From positions 4,167,001 through 4,231,000 of the forward strand of contig NZ_CP120683.1 of the NCBI RefSeq assembly GCF_030506325.1: a stretch of 64,000 nucleotides of DNA, written 5' to 3'. Each line of letters begins with the position of its first letter. The first letter of the stretch is position 1. The notes under the pieces are model-generated. The model ran no database searches. It was given only the letters and a program-made list of their open reading frames with translations, and was not told where the DNA came from. This document shows, piece after piece, positions 9,044 to 18,140 of this stretch. The DNA is from Tunicatimonas pelagia. GTDB taxonomy: Bacteria > Bacteroidota > Bacteroidia > Cytophagales > Cyclobacteriaceae. Position numbers and translations under genes: made by a program.

Positions 9044-11347
9044 ATGGAAGAACATAAGGTGCAGCAGTTTCGCACCATCAAAATCCGGCGTGAAGATGCC
9101 CTAAATTACCATACCCAAGACCAGCCCGGTAAAATTGAAGTCGTTCCCACTAAATTACTAAGTTCTCAAATTGATCTGGCATTGGCCTATTCACCCGGAG
9201 TAGCCGAGCCTTGCCGAGAGATTGCTGAACGCCCGGACGATGTTTATAAATATACTGCTAAAGGCAATCTGGTAGGGGTAATCTCTAATGGAACTGCCGT
9301 ACTAGGTTTAGGTGATATTGGGCCCGAGGCCTCTAAACCCGTGATGGAGGGAAAAGGGGTGCTCTTCAAAAAATTTGCGGGTATCGATGTATTTGATCTG
9401 GAAGTGGATGTTAAAGACCCCGATGCCTTTGTTCAGATCGTGAAATCACTAGAACCTACTTTTGGCGGAATCAACTTAGAAGATATTAAAGCCCCGGAGT
9501 GCTTTGAGATTGAGCAGCGGCTACGGGAAACGATGAACATCCCGGTGATGCACGACGACCAGCACGGTACGGCGATCATCTCTAGTGCTGCCTTGCTCAA
9601 TGCGTTGGAATTGGTCGGGAAGAATATCGAGGATATTCAGATTGTGGTGAGTGGAGCGGGAGCCTCAGCGATGGCCTGCATCAAGCTCTACGAGGAACTG
9701 GGAGCCCGCCGGGAGAATATTGTGATGTGTGATATTGACGGAGTGCTGTATCAAGGGCGGGAAGACTTGGATGAAATTCGATCATATTTTGCTACCAATC
9801 GAAGTGTACGGACGTTAGCCGAAGCTATGCAAGGGGCAGATATGTTTTTAGGGCTTTCTGCCGGAAATATTGTTTCGCCCGAGATGATTAAATCAATGGC
9901 AGAACGACCGATTGTCTTCGCTCTGGCAAATCCTGACCCGGAGATTAGCTACGATCTGGCTACCCAAAGCCGAGATGATATTATTATGGCGACCGGACGG
10001 TCGGATCATCCTAACCAAGTGAACAACGTTTTGGGTTTTCCTTACATTTTTCGGGGAGCGTTGGATGTGCGGGCGACAGCTATTAACGAAGAAATGAAAA
10101 TGGCGGCGGTGAAAGCTCTGGCGAAACTAGCGAAAGAACCTACGCCCGAAATTGTCAACAAGGCTTACAGCAGCGATAAAATTATTTTTGGAAAGGAATA
10201 TCTCATTCCTAAACCGCTTGACCCCCGCCTAATCACCAGTATCTCACCCGCCGTAGCTAAGGCAGCGATGGAAACCGGGGTAGCCCGCACTACCATTGAT
10301 AACTGGGAGCAATACGATATAGAGCTACAGCAACGTCTGGGGATTGACCAGAAATTGATGTCACAGATTATTTCTAAAGCGAAGAAAGAACCCAAGCGGG
10401 TAGTGTTTGCGGAGACTGAGAACGTAAAAATTCTAAAAGCCGCTCAGATTCTTTACGATGAACAGATTGCTATTCCTATTTTGCTCGGAAATCGTCAAAA
10501 AATAGAAGCACTGGTTGAAGAGCATCAACTGGAGCTTTCTGCTTGCAAAATTATTGATCCCTACGTAGAGCAAGAACATCGGGAAACATATGGCGATAAG
10601 CTGTACGAAAAGCGGAAACGCAAAGGAGTTACCCGGCAAGAAGCCCGTAATGTGATGCGCTCGCGTAATTATTACGGTACCGCAATGGTGGAAAGTGGCG
10701 ATGCCGATGCCTTCCTCTCCGGTCTTACCAGCGACTACCCGAAAACCGTTCGTCCGGCTTTGCAAGTAATCGGCATGAGTAGCGAAGTGAAACGGGTGGC
10801 CGGGATGTACATTGTTCTAAATAAAAAAGGCCCCTTCTTTTTCGCTGATACTACCGTAAACGTAAATCCTACTGTTGAGGAATTAGTGGATATTATTGGG
10901 CTGACCGCTTCTTCGGTAAGATCATTTGGTATCACTCCCCGGGTGGCAGTGCTTTCGTATTCTAACTTTGGTTCTAGCAAAGGAGAAGTGCCAGAAAAGA
11001 CTGCTCGGGCGGTAGCTTTAGCTCAAAAACGCTGGCCTGACCTAATTATTGATGGAGATATTCAAGCAAACACGGCACTCAACGTAGAGTTACAGCAGCA
11101 AAGCTACCCGTTTAGCCGACTCGCTGAGCAAGGAGCTAATACCCTGATCTTCCCAGATTTAACTTCCGGAAATATTGCCTACAAACTACTGATGGAAATT
11201 GGCAGTGCCGAAGCTATCGGCCCCATTCTACTAGGGATGAATAAACCAGTACATGTACTACAACAAGGTAGTACTGTGCGCGAGATTATCAACATGGTAG
11301 CGATTGCCGTAGTAGATGCCCAAGCTCAGCAGACGATTAAGTTGTAA
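9044..11347 (+). CDS. maeB: NADP-dependent malic enzyme fused to phosphotransacetylase-like domain
   Basis: A 767-residue MaeB-type enzyme that decarboxylates malate to pyruvate with NADP reduction. The malic domain shows the [17 protein letters not shown] start, the metal/substrate segment [10 protein letters not shown] near residue 170 and the dinucleotide fold [16 protein letters not shown] near 200-215. From about residue 440 a phosphotransacetylase-like domain follows ([10 protein letters not shown].., [25 protein letters not shown]). In MaeB proteins that domain is usually regulatory, for example binding acetyl-CoA. Length equals that of the fused family. It is monocistronic, with a good promoter just upstream and a hairpin after it before the convergent cupredoxin gene. 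Very secure. Confidence 0.96.
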   Translation: MEEHKVQQFRTIKIRREDALNYHTQDQPGKIEVVPTKLLSSQIDLALAYSPGVAEPCREIAERPDDVYKYTAKGNLVGVISNGTAVLGLGDIGPEASKPVMEGKGVLFKKFAGIDVFDLEVDVKDPDAFVQIVKSLEPTFGGINLEDIKAPECFEIEQRLRETMNIPVMHDDQHGTAIISSAALLNALELVGKNIEDIQIVVSGAGASAMACIKLYEELGARRENIVMCDIDGVLYQGREDLDEIRSYFATNRSVRTLAEAMQGADMFLGLSAGNIVSPEMIKSMAERPIVFALANPDPEISYDLATQSRDDIIMATGRSDHPNQVNNVLGFPYIFRGALDVRATAINEEMKMAAVKALAKLAKEPTPEIVNKAYSSDKIIFGKEYLIPKPLDPRLITSISPAVAKAAMETGVARTTIDNWEQYDIELQQRLGIDQKLMSQIISKAKKEPKRVVFAETENVKILKAAQILYDEQIAIPILLGNRQKIEALVEEHQLELSACKIIDPYVEQEHRETYGDKLYEKRKRKGVTRQEARNVMRSRNYYGTAMVESGDADAFLSGLTSDYPKTVRPALQVIGMSSEVKRVAGMYIVLNKKGPFFFADTTVNVNPTVEELVDIIGLTASSVRSFGITPRVAVLSYSNFGSSKGEVPEKTARAVALAQKRWPDLIIDGDIQANTALNVELQQQSYPFSRLAEQGANTLIFPDLTSGNIAYKLLMEIGSAEAIGPILLGMNKPVHVLQQGSTVREIINMVAIAVVDAQAQQTIKL

Positions 11348-11620
11348 ATCGTAGAGTCAACTCACTGTAATGACAGGACTTCTTCATAAAGGACTCGTGC
11401 CGATAAAATGTGTATCTTTGCCTGTTCATTTTTGTCTGGGAGACCCCGTCTTGACACAAAAACGAATCGCGCGGCGACCGCCAAAAAAGTCAAGAAAGTT
11501 CCAAGCTTCCTCGCACAAAGCTAACGCACACCCCGCTGAACTTTCCAGCCAACGCACTATAGTGACGAGAAATTTTGCACAAATTATTTTCGCAAAAGGT
11601 CATGGTGAAAATAGAATAAA
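11348..11620. other. Intergenic stretch after maeB, no gene recognised
   Basis: This stretch holds no convincing coding sequence. An 86-codon frame on the plus strand (11370-11630) has unusual composition, no homology I recognise, and ends in the downstream hairpin. A perfect TAnnTTTG motif (TATCTTTG, 11413-11420) is present without a TTG at the right distance, so a small RNA promoter is possible but weakly supported. Confidence 0.4.
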
Positions 11621-11662
11621 TAAGCCCTGAACGCTAAGCGTAAGCTCAACACCCAGGGCTTA
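11621..11662. terminator. Hairpin between convergent maeB and cupredoxin genes
   Basis: A perfect 9-base inverted repeat, TAAGCCCTG (11621-11629) and CAGGGCTTA (11654-11662), with a 24-base loop. Read on the minus strand it is followed by a T-rich stretch (TTTATTCTATTTTC), so it most plausibly ends the cupredoxin transcript and may also stop maeB readthrough. Confidence 0.55.
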
Positions 11663-11689
11663 CTTATTAAGCCTTATCTCAAAGAGTTC

Positions 11690-12055
11690 TTACTCCACAG
11701 TCAGAGTGTACTGAGGAGTTGGGTTTAGAGGGCAGAAATATACATATTCCCCTTCTTCTAGAGTCACTTCTTGAGAAGCTGCTGTTTCACCGTTAGTAAT
11801 GGTTTTGGACAAATAAGCTTCCGGAATGTGATGCTTTTGGTCGGTTTTTCCTTTGGGGGCAATTACGAATCCTACTTCGTGGTCTACTCCACTATTGGTT
11901 ACTTCAAAAACGTAAGTTTCTCCTGCTTTCAAATTAAGCTCTTGCTGAGTGAACTCACCCGTAGTTTGATCTAGTTTAACTACTTCTTGGGCTTGAAGGC
12001 TTTGGCTAAATAATCCTCCAGCTACTAAGGCGAATATGAATAGTACTTTCTTCAT
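11690..12055 (-). CDS. Secreted cupredoxin-fold (plastocyanin-like) protein lacking copper ligands
   Basis: A 121-residue exported protein. The signal peptide is cleaved near QSLQAQ (residues 18-23). The mature part has the plastocyanin/azurin beta-sandwich pattern: LNLKAGETYVFEVTNSG, then VDHEVGFVI with H59, and the C-terminal YVYFCPLNPTPQYTLTV with C108. In a type 1 copper site the Cys is followed by a His and usually a Met; here residues 109-121 contain neither. So only two of the four ligands are present. It may not bind copper, or may use another geometry. It is followed by a hairpin at 11621-11662 and lies 50 bases downstream of an AhpD-like gene on the same strand. Confidence 0.75.
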   Translation of the reverse strand: MKKVLFIFALVAGGLFSQSLQAQEVVKLDQTTGEFTQQELNLKAGETYVFEVTNSGVDHEVGFVIAPKGKTDQKHHIPEAYLSKTITNGETAASQEVTLEEGEYVYFCPLNPTPQYTLTVE

Positions 12056-12105
12056 TTTTTTATCTTTTGTATAGTTCGAGAATGGGATAAGAATAGGTTA
12101 AAATA

Positions 12106-12660
12106 TTAGATGGCGGCAACTGCTTCTAAAACAGGGGCAGCCGGAAAATCTACTGGAACTTGCGTGGCTCCGTGAATGAAGTTACTGATGATTTTATCAC
12201 CAATTACTACGATCACATCAATTAGGTTGGCTTTGGTATAACCAGCGGCGAAGAAATTATCTAGAGCTTCGGTACTAGGTATGCTTCGGTTAATGGTAAT
12301 GTCTTTCACAAATTTTGCTAAGGCATCTATTTTCTCGTCAAACGAGGCTTCTCCGCTTCTGATTTCCAAGATTTGCTCATCAGTAAAACCGTTCATTTTT
12401 CCTAAAGCAGTGTGGGCAGCTAAGCAGTACCGGCATTCGTTCACTTGAGAAACAACTAGGTTAATTACTTCTCGCTCTTTTGCTTTCAGGGTACTTTTAC
12501 GGTTTTGAAAAGCTAGATAATCGCCTAGGGCAGTGTCATTGTATGCGTAAGCAGCGTATAAGTTGGGAACAAAGCCTAGGCCTTTTTCTAGTTGATCAAA
12601 GATGGCTTGGTTATTTTCTGATACTTGTTCGCGAGTAGGAACTTCAAATGTAACTGACAT
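12106..12660 (-). CDS. Carboxymuconolactone decarboxylase/AhpD-like protein
   Basis: A 184-residue helical cytoplasmic protein of the CMD/AhpD superfamily. The redox motif is complete: E..C-x-x-C-x-x-x-H in NECRYCLAAH (about residues 74-83), preceded by LKAKEREVINLVVSQ, the standard family lead-in. AhpD-type proteins act as thiol-dependent alkylhydroperoxidases using the CxxC pair. There is no sequence evidence for carboxymuconolactone chemistry. It lies between an AraC regulator gene and a secreted cupredoxin gene on the same strand; the AraC protein could control it, but the 138-base gap upstream shows no clear operator. The family call is strong; the physiological substrate is unknown. Confidence 0.82.
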   Translation of the reverse strand: MSVTFEVPTREQVSENNQAIFDQLEKGLGFVPNLYAAYAYNDTALGDYLAFQNRKSTLKAKEREVINLVVSQVNECRYCLAAHTALGKMNGFTDEQILEIRSGEASFDEKIDALAKFVKDITINRSIPSTEALDNFFAAGYTKANLIDVIVVIGDKIISNFIHGATQVPVDFPAAPVLEAVAAI

Positions 12661-12798
12661 AATTTTATTTGTTTTAAAAGTGTAAAATCGTTTTGTAAAA
12701 ATTTTAAATACAATAGGTTTTACGGACGGGTTACCCGTAAGTAATTGACAATTCTTCCCGTTGTATTGGCGATTTTACCTTTATTGAGCAGTGAATCT

Positions 12799-13638
12799 CT
12801 AATTTTGGGTGCTTTTAAACTGCTGCGGGGTTTGACCTACCACTCGTTTGAAGAGGCGATGCAGCGAACCTACATCGTTGAAACCTAGCTCGTGGGCAAT
12901 TTCTTTAGTGCTCTTACTGGTGTAGAGTAGTTGCCTTTTTGCCTCCAGCACAATTCGCTCGTGGATAATTTGCAGAGGTGATTTTTGCTGGTATTTGGCA
13001 AAAAGGTTGGACAGGGTTTTGGGAGATCTAAAGAGCAGATCGGCGTAATCTTGCACCGACCGCTTCTCTTTATAATGTATATCCACCAGCACGTTGAATT
13101 TACGGATGGTGTCTCGTTGTCCTTCCGGTAGGTCGGGGTAGGGCGACTGATCTTTGGTTAAGCGAGTGATTTTGATAATCAGTCTTTTCAGCAGTATGCG
13201 TAGCATTTCTCCCTGAATGGTGTCTTGGGTTCGGCACTCTTCCAGAAACACGTCGTACAGCATATCAAACTTTTTCTGTTCCTCTTGGCTAATGGTAGTA
13301 ATAGGAGGTTGCTGATTACCGAAGAAGATAACGCCATTGCAGGACGTTTCGTGGTCGTGGTCATTAATACAGTAAAATTCCCGATTGAAAGTAAACGTGG
13401 CCAAGTGGGACGATGAATGAGGAAAATCTAGATGCTGCAAAAAGGTAGTAGTCGTAATCTCGTGGGGCTGAAGCTGGAAATCTATTCCATCGACGTTAAG
13501 CGAAACGGGTTGGGCACCTTTGTTCCAATGAATACTGATTAAGCTTGGCTGGTGCTGAAACTGTTCACGCTCATTGGTGTAATCAGTACTTAAGGCAAAA
13601 AAAGCCCCAACATCTTTCTCTTGATAAGAATAAACCAT
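12799..13638 (-). CDS. AraC-family transcriptional regulator
   Basis: A 279-residue DNA-binding regulator. The C-terminal 95 residues form the AraC double helix-turn-helix: SVQDYADLLFRSPKTLSNLFAK.. for the first, STKEIAHELGFNDVGSLHRLFKRVVGQTPQQFK for the second, the latter containing the family signature. The N-terminal part (residues 20-110) is a beta-rich, cupin-like sensor domain with a cluster of His and Asp (CINDHDHETSCNG). That cluster could bind a metal, but such residues are not a defined motif. It precedes the AhpD-like and cupredoxin genes on the same strand, so regulation of those is plausible. The ligand is unknown. Confidence 0.88.
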   Translation of the reverse strand: MVYSYQEKDVGAFFALSTDYTNEREQFQHQPSLISIHWNKGAQPVSLNVDGIDFQLQPHEITTTTFLQHLDFPHSSSHLATFTFNREFYCINDHDHETSCNGVIFFGNQQPPITTISQEEQKKFDMLYDVFLEECRTQDTIQGEMLRILLKRLIIKITRLTKDQSPYPDLPEGQRDTIRKFNVLVDIHYKEKRSVQDYADLLFRSPKTLSNLFAKYQQKSPLQIIHERIVLEAKRQLLYTSKSTKEIAHELGFNDVGSLHRLFKRVVGQTPQQFKSTQN

Positions 13639-13736
13639 GCATCAAAAAAATGATAACCGCCACTGCAACCCTCACTAACTGCTAACAATTAACCTACTTT
13701 GTAAACTGGAAGACGCAATCCGTTAGAAATTCGCAA

Positions 13737-15500
13737 CTACAAAACTTCTTTATACTGCATTTTATGAAGCTGAGTATAGTAGCCATTGAGCGTTAGTAAC
13801 TCATCGTGCGTACCTCGCTCCTTAATTTCTCCGTGATCTAACACCAAAATTTGATCGGCATTCTGAATGGTAGATAAGCGGTGAGCAATAACAATAGCGG
13901 TTCGTCCCTTCATTAGTCGGGTAATGGCTTCCTGAATAAGCTCTTCGGTTTCGGTATCTACCGAGGAGGTGGCTTCGTCCAGAATAATAATTTCCGGGTT
14001 ATACACCATTGCTCGTACAAAGGAAATTAGTTGCCGCTGCCCTACTGATAGGGTTGCTCCGCGCTCTTGTACATTATAGTCAAATCCACCCGGCAAACGC
14101 TCGATGAACTTGCGCGCTCCCACCAGTTCAGCCGCTTCAAGTACTTTTTCGTAGCTAATATCGGCATTGCCAAGCGTGATATTCTTCTCAATGGTATCGG
14201 AAAACAGAAACACATCCTGAAGCACTACGCCGATGTGGCGACGTAATACACTTAGGTCGTAGTCTTTCACTTCGGTACCATCAATTAGAATTGCACCTCG
14301 CTTAATGTCGTAGAACCGGCTTAGCAAGTTGATAATAGAGGATTTGCCCGCTCCGGTAGCTCCCACTAACGCCAGGGTTTCTCCGGGTTTCACCTCAAAA
14401 TTAATATCCTTTAGCACGTAGTCGCGCTCATTGTAAGCGAACCATACATTTTTGAAGAGTACGTGCCCTTCCAGATGATTTTTAGTCTGATGCCCATTAT
14501 CATCGATATGTTCGGTATTATCCAGCAAATTGAGAATACGCGACGAACTCACAATGCCTAATTGCAACGTATTAAATCGGTCGGCAATTTGCCGGATAGG
14601 CCGGAAAAACATGTTAATGTACATGATAAAAGCAATCAGTACGCCAATGGTTACCTCTTCGTGCAGCACACCGCGTGCGCCGTACCACACCAACAAACCG
14701 ATACCCGTTGCCTGAATAATTTCGGCCACCGGAAAGTAAATGGAGTAATACATTACCGACCGAAGGTGAGCCTGCTTATGTTCATCATTAATTTCGCGAA
14801 AGCGTTCGTATTCCCGTTGTTCGCTACTGAAAATCTGGACGATGCTCATCCCGGTGATGTGCTCTTGCACAAAAGAGTTTAGGTTGGAAACCGCGTTGCG
14901 TACTTCATTGAAAGCGACTTTCACCTTTTCTTTAAAAACGTAAGTGCTTAGTATCAATAAAGGTAAGGTGGATAAACTCACTAGGGTTAGTTTCCAGTCG
15001 ATGTAGAACATCACTCCTAGAATAACCACAATCTGAAGAATATCACCAATAATGGCGGCTACGCCTTGGCTAAAAATATCGGAGAGCGTTTCAATATCGG
15101 AGATATTACGGGTAACCAGCCTCCCGATAGGAGTACGATCAAAAAACCGCAGACGCAAACTGAGCAAGTGACGATACAGTTTCACTCGGATGTCTCGTAC
15201 CACACTTTGCCCAATCCAGCCCGAAAGGTAGGTATGAAGATACTGCACAATTCCCTGCACTACGATTAGCCCAATCAACAAGGTTACCATATTCACCAGT
15301 CCCTGATAATCGTCTACCAAAATATAATCGTCAATTGCTTTTTGTACAAAGAAAGGCACCGCCGGAGATAGGAACGCGATCAGTATGGTAAGAAATACCA
15401 GTCCGTAAAATCGTCCGATGTAGGGCTGCACGTATCGGAAGATTCGTTTAAGTACTTGGGCGTCGATAATGTCGCCGCTGTTAATCCGCTCTTTGTCCAT
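13737..15500 (-). CDS. ABC exporter, fused permease and ATPase (MsbA/lipid or multidrug type)
   Basis: A 587-residue half-transporter: six membrane helices in residues about 30-320, then an ATPase domain. The nucleotide-binding motifs are complete: Walker A GATGAGKSS, Q-loop VLQDVFLF, signature LSVGQRQ, Walker B IIILDEATSSVD, and switch His in AIVIAHRLSTIQ. It would act as a homodimer in the inner membrane to export lipids, peptides or drugs; the substrate cannot be told from sequence. It lies just after truA on the same strand (8-base gap), so they form an operon. Length and domain order match MsbA-like exporters exactly. Very secure as a family call. Confidence 0.93.
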   Translation of the reverse strand: MDKERINSGDIIDAQVLKRIFRYVQPYIGRFYGLVFLTILIAFLSPAVPFFVQKAIDDYILVDDYQGLVNMVTLLIGLIVVQGIVQYLHTYLSGWIGQSVVRDIRVKLYRHLLSLRLRFFDRTPIGRLVTRNISDIETLSDIFSQGVAAIIGDILQIVVILGVMFYIDWKLTLVSLSTLPLLILSTYVFKEKVKVAFNEVRNAVSNLNSFVQEHITGMSIVQIFSSEQREYERFREINDEHKQAHLRSVMYYSIYFPVAEIIQATGIGLLVWYGARGVLHEEVTIGVLIAFIMYINMFFRPIRQIADRFNTLQLGIVSSSRILNLLDNTEHIDDNGHQTKNHLEGHVLFKNVWFAYNERDYVLKDINFEVKPGETLALVGATGAGKSSIINLLSRFYDIKRGAILIDGTEVKDYDLSVLRRHIGVVLQDVFLFSDTIEKNITLGNADISYEKVLEAAELVGARKFIERLPGGFDYNVQERGATLSVGQRQLISFVRAMVYNPEIIILDEATSSVDTETEELIQEAITRLMKGRTAIVIAHRLSTIQNADQILVLDHGEIKERGTHDELLTLNGYYTQLHKMQYKEVL

Positions 15501-15508
15501 AGTGTACG

Positions 15509-16270
15509 TTAATCATTTTGCTGGTAAATCTCAGCCGGATACGTTACTTCGGTCAGAAACAAACCGCAGGCATCTACCGAACGGCCCGCTCGCCGACGGT
15601 CGTGACTGGCAATAATATCGGCGAAGTTGGTCAAACTGGTGGTTTGGGTTCCAATATCCAGCATAGTACCAACTATGGCTCGAACCATGCCTCGTAAAAA
15701 GCGATTGGCTGAAATGGAGAACACCAATCGATCTTCTTCTAATACGTGCCAATTGGCCCGAAAGATGTGGCAATCGTAAGAAGTATTTTGCGTTTTGCTT
15801 TTGCTAAAGCAGGCGTAATTTTGTTTCTTGCGCTCAACCAGCTGTTGGGCAGCTTTGTTCATCAAATCCACATCTATTTTTGTAGGGAATAAATAGCTTA
15901 ATCCGTTCAGAAACGGATTTTTTTTCTGATGAATAAAGTATTGATAACTACGGCGGGTAGCACTAAAGCGGGCGTGAGTATCATCGGTTACGGCCACTAA
16001 TTCGGTAATACTAATGTCGTGAGGCAGCACCGCATTAAATTTGCGAAGGTATTCTTCTTCAGCCAACAGTCGGTTGCTGTTAAAATGAGCCACTTGCCCC
16101 TGAGCATGTACGCCGGCGTCGGTTCGACCACTCCCTACTGTAGTAATAGGTTCTCGTAAAATCTGCGATAACGCTTGGTTGAGTACCTCCTGCACCGAAA
16201 GGGCGTTTTGCTGAATTTGCCACCCGTGATACGCTGCGCCACGGTACTTGATGGTTAAAAAGTAGCGCAT
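15509..16270 (-). CDS. truA: tRNA pseudouridine(38-40) synthase
   Basis: A 253-residue cytoplasmic enzyme that isomerises uridines 38-40 in the tRNA anticodon stem. The ATG at 16270 is chosen because it gives the classic start MRYFLTIKYRGAAYHGWQIQ; a TTG at 16306 would add 12 unusual residues. The catalytic aspartate is D51 in GSGRTDAGVHAQGQ. The second half has the ANRFLRGMVRAIVGTMLDIG RNA-binding segment and the final AGRSVDACGLFLTEV. Length and motif order are standard for TruA. It is 8 bases upstream of the ABC exporter. Its own promoter must lie in the 16271-16537 interval shared with the Na/Pi symporter gene. Confidence 0.95.
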   Translation of the reverse strand: MRYFLTIKYRGAAYHGWQIQQNALSVQEVLNQALSQILREPITTVGSGRTDAGVHAQGQVAHFNSNRLLAEEEYLRKFNAVLPHDISITELVAVTDDTHARFSATRRSYQYFIHQKKNPFLNGLSYLFPTKIDVDLMNKAAQQLVERKKQNYACFSKSKTQNTSYDCHIFRANWHVLEEDRLVFSISANRFLRGMVRAIVGTMLDIGTQTTSLTNFADIIASHDRRRAGRSVDACGLFLTEVTYPAEIYQQND

Positions 16271-16351
16271 CAGGTCAGTTTCAATGTAGGGATCATACAG
16301 AGACAAAGATAGTAGATTACGGATTTGTTAAGAACAATCGCCTATCTTGCG

Positions 16352-16389
16352 AACCATCTAATTTACAAATACTTGTAAATTAGATGGTT
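16352..16389. repeat. Perfect 17-base inverted repeat with 4-base loop
   Basis: AACCATCTAATTTACAA at 16352-16368 and its exact reverse complement at 16373-16389, separated by ATAC. It sits between the divergent truA and Na/Pi symporter genes. It is too AT-rich and lacks the U-tract expected of a simple intrinsic terminator. It could be a dimeric-regulator operator or a remnant of a mobile repeat. Confidence 0.6.
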
Positions 16390-16537
16390 ATGTATTTTAT
16401 ATTAAATTATAAGATTAACAGTGAATACGGAAATTTAACAATAGTTTCATACTTAACTGACAACATCTTGTTTTTTATATCGCTATTTTTAGGAATTCTG
16501 TTGGTTAGGAGAAAGTTACTCGGAAAAAGATATTTTT

Positions 16538-17677
16538 TTGTCTAAAGAAGTAAGCTCAGTGAGTGTTTTAGAAAAGACACATACAGTTGGTCAGTGGCAG
16601 TCGGTAGGAAGATACCTATCGGTGTTAGGGGCAATTATTGTGTTTATGCTTTCTATCAATCTGCTTAGTTATTCATTTCAGGGGTTGCAAGAAGATATTG
16701 CTTCCTTGATTCTTTCGGTGACCATGAACCCGTTCATTGGGCTGTTCATCGGGCTACTGCTTACGGCTGTTATCCAGAGTAGCTCCATCACTACCTCAAT
16801 GGTGGTGGCACTAGTGGGTTCTGGAACGATTAGTCTGTCGGCAGCAGTGCCACTAATTATGGGAGCCAACGTAGGAACTACGCTCACTAGTACCGTAATA
16901 TCGCTGAGTTTTATTACCAGTAAGCGGGCTTTTCGGAAAGCCATCAGTGCGGGAGTGGTTCACGATATTTACAACATAATACTGGTGATTCTACTTTTTC
17001 CGCTGGAGTATTACTACCAAACTCTTTCTCGTACCAGCCTATGGCTAGTCAATACTTTAGGAATAGCCGATCCGGAAGCTACCAGCGAGCTTGTGTATCT
17101 TGGTTCTTTTTCTGCTGATAGCGTTGATAATCCTTTTATGAGTGCTCTCGGCAACCATTGGATGGTACTGCTATTGGCGTTCAGTATGCTTTTCTTCTCT
17201 ATTAAGTATATTTCTAATGTAATTTCGCATTCACTCATCGGCGAGTCTAAAGGTAAGGTGAAGAAGTATATTTTCATTAGTCCTTATAAGTCTTTCCTCT
17301 GGGGTGGAACTCTTACGGCTGCGGTGCAGTCTAGCTCCATAACTACCTCACTTATTATCCCTCTGGTAGCAACCAATAAAGTTTCTCTGGGAAAATCATT
17401 TCCGTTTATTATTGGTGCTAACATAGGTACTACCATTACTGCTCTGATTGCTTCTTTCTTTGCTACTGAGGTGGCGGTAAGCATTGCGATTGTCCATTTG
17501 CTATTCAATTTGTTGGGGGTGCTTCTATTTCTTCCCATTGCCTCGGTTCGCCGTGTTCCAATAGGAGTTGCTGCTCTTTTTGGTCGCCTTACCCTTCGCA
17601 ATCGCCTGTATGGCTTTTTATATATTATACTGATGTTTTTTATTATTCCGTTTCTCCTGATTTACTTCAACCAGTAG
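16538..17677 (+). CDS. Na/Pi cotransporter family (NptA-like) membrane protein
   Basis: A 379-residue inner-membrane protein with two inverted copies of the Na/Pi cotransporter domain. Each contains the hallmark QSSSITTS (first near residue 84, second near residue 264) followed by a GANxGTT turn. About eight to nine membrane helices are visible. The family imports or exports phosphate coupled to sodium. It lacks the PhoU-like C-terminal domain found in many bacterial homologues, ending soon after the last helix. The first codon is a TTG at 16538; a GTG at 16559 is an alternative, with no ATG before residue 36. It stands alone, upstream of a small membrane protein. Confidence 0.88.
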   Translation: MSKEVSSVSVLEKTHTVGQWQSVGRYLSVLGAIIVFMLSINLLSYSFQGLQEDIASLILSVTMNPFIGLFIGLLLTAVIQSSSITTSMVVALVGSGTISLSAAVPLIMGANVGTTLTSTVISLSFITSKRAFRKAISAGVVHDIYNIILVILLFPLEYYYQTLSRTSLWLVNTLGIADPEATSELVYLGSFSADSVDNPFMSALGNHWMVLLLAFSMLFFSIKYISNVISHSLIGESKGKVKKYIFISPYKSFLWGGTLTAAVQSSSITTSLIIPLVATNKVSLGKSFPFIIGANIGTTITALIASFFATEVAVSIAIVHLLFNLLGVLLFLPIASVRRVPIGVAALFGRLTLRNRLYGFLYIILMFFIIPFLLIYFNQ

Positions 17678-17795
17678 TAATCTGTTCTTTTCTAGTCTGT
17701 ATCAGATGCAATGGCGAGTCTAGCGAGAAACTCATTGCGAATATGCTCTGGGCTGACTATCTTGAAATTTTTAATCACTTTTTACTTAACCACAC

Positions 17796-18122
17796 ATGGC
17801 CAAGCATTCTGCCTACGACACTTTTGAAGCTCAAAAAGAAAAAATCCAAGAAATTGTTGAGAAGTTAGCTGCCCAGTTTGACCTGGATGAAGAAGACCTC
17901 ACCACGGTTAAGGAGTGGGGCGTGGCCTTACTTGTTACTGGCGTATCAATCTACATCATCTACCAGCTAATACAGCGATTACTGGGATCGGATGAAGAGT
18001 ACGAAGAAGAAGAGGAGGATGTAGCTGACCGTACCTCAGCATTTACCGAGATGCTGAAGAAGCAGGCCACTTTAATTCTTATAGCAGTAGCCCGTAGCCA
18101 GATTAAGCGTCTTTTCCGATAA
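17796..18122 (+). CDS. Small single-pass membrane protein, unknown
   Basis: A 108-residue protein of unknown function. The N-terminal 40 residues are charged and helical, the middle (about residues 42-62) is one hydrophobic membrane segment, and it is followed by a strongly acidic patch (SDEEYEEEEEDVAD) and a basic, partly hydrophobic C-terminal helix ending SQIKRLFR. There is no signal peptide. It is 18 bases upstream of the GGGP synthase gene on the same strand, so the two are probably cotranscribed and it could have a membrane-lipid role; that is inference. No domain is recognised. Confidence 0.6.
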   Translation: MAKHSAYDTFEAQKEKIQEIVEKLAAQFDLDEEDLTTVKEWGVALLVTGVSIYIIYQLIQRLLGSDEEYEEEEEDVADRTSAFTEMLKKQATLILIAVARSQIKRLFR

Positions 18123-18140
18123 CCCTTTCTTTTTACCGGA

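Noticed and set aside
9044-11347. maeB as a candidate unusual fusion
   Set aside because: The malic enzyme/phosphotransacetylase fusion is a standard MaeB architecture.
11413-11420. TATCTTTG -7 motif after maeB
   Set aside because: No TTG at the correct -33 distance; TAnnTTTG alone occurs often by chance in a window of this size.
11370-11630. 86-codon plus-strand frame after maeB
   Set aside because: No recognised homology, unusual composition, ends in a hairpin; its start has no supporting promoter with correct spacing.
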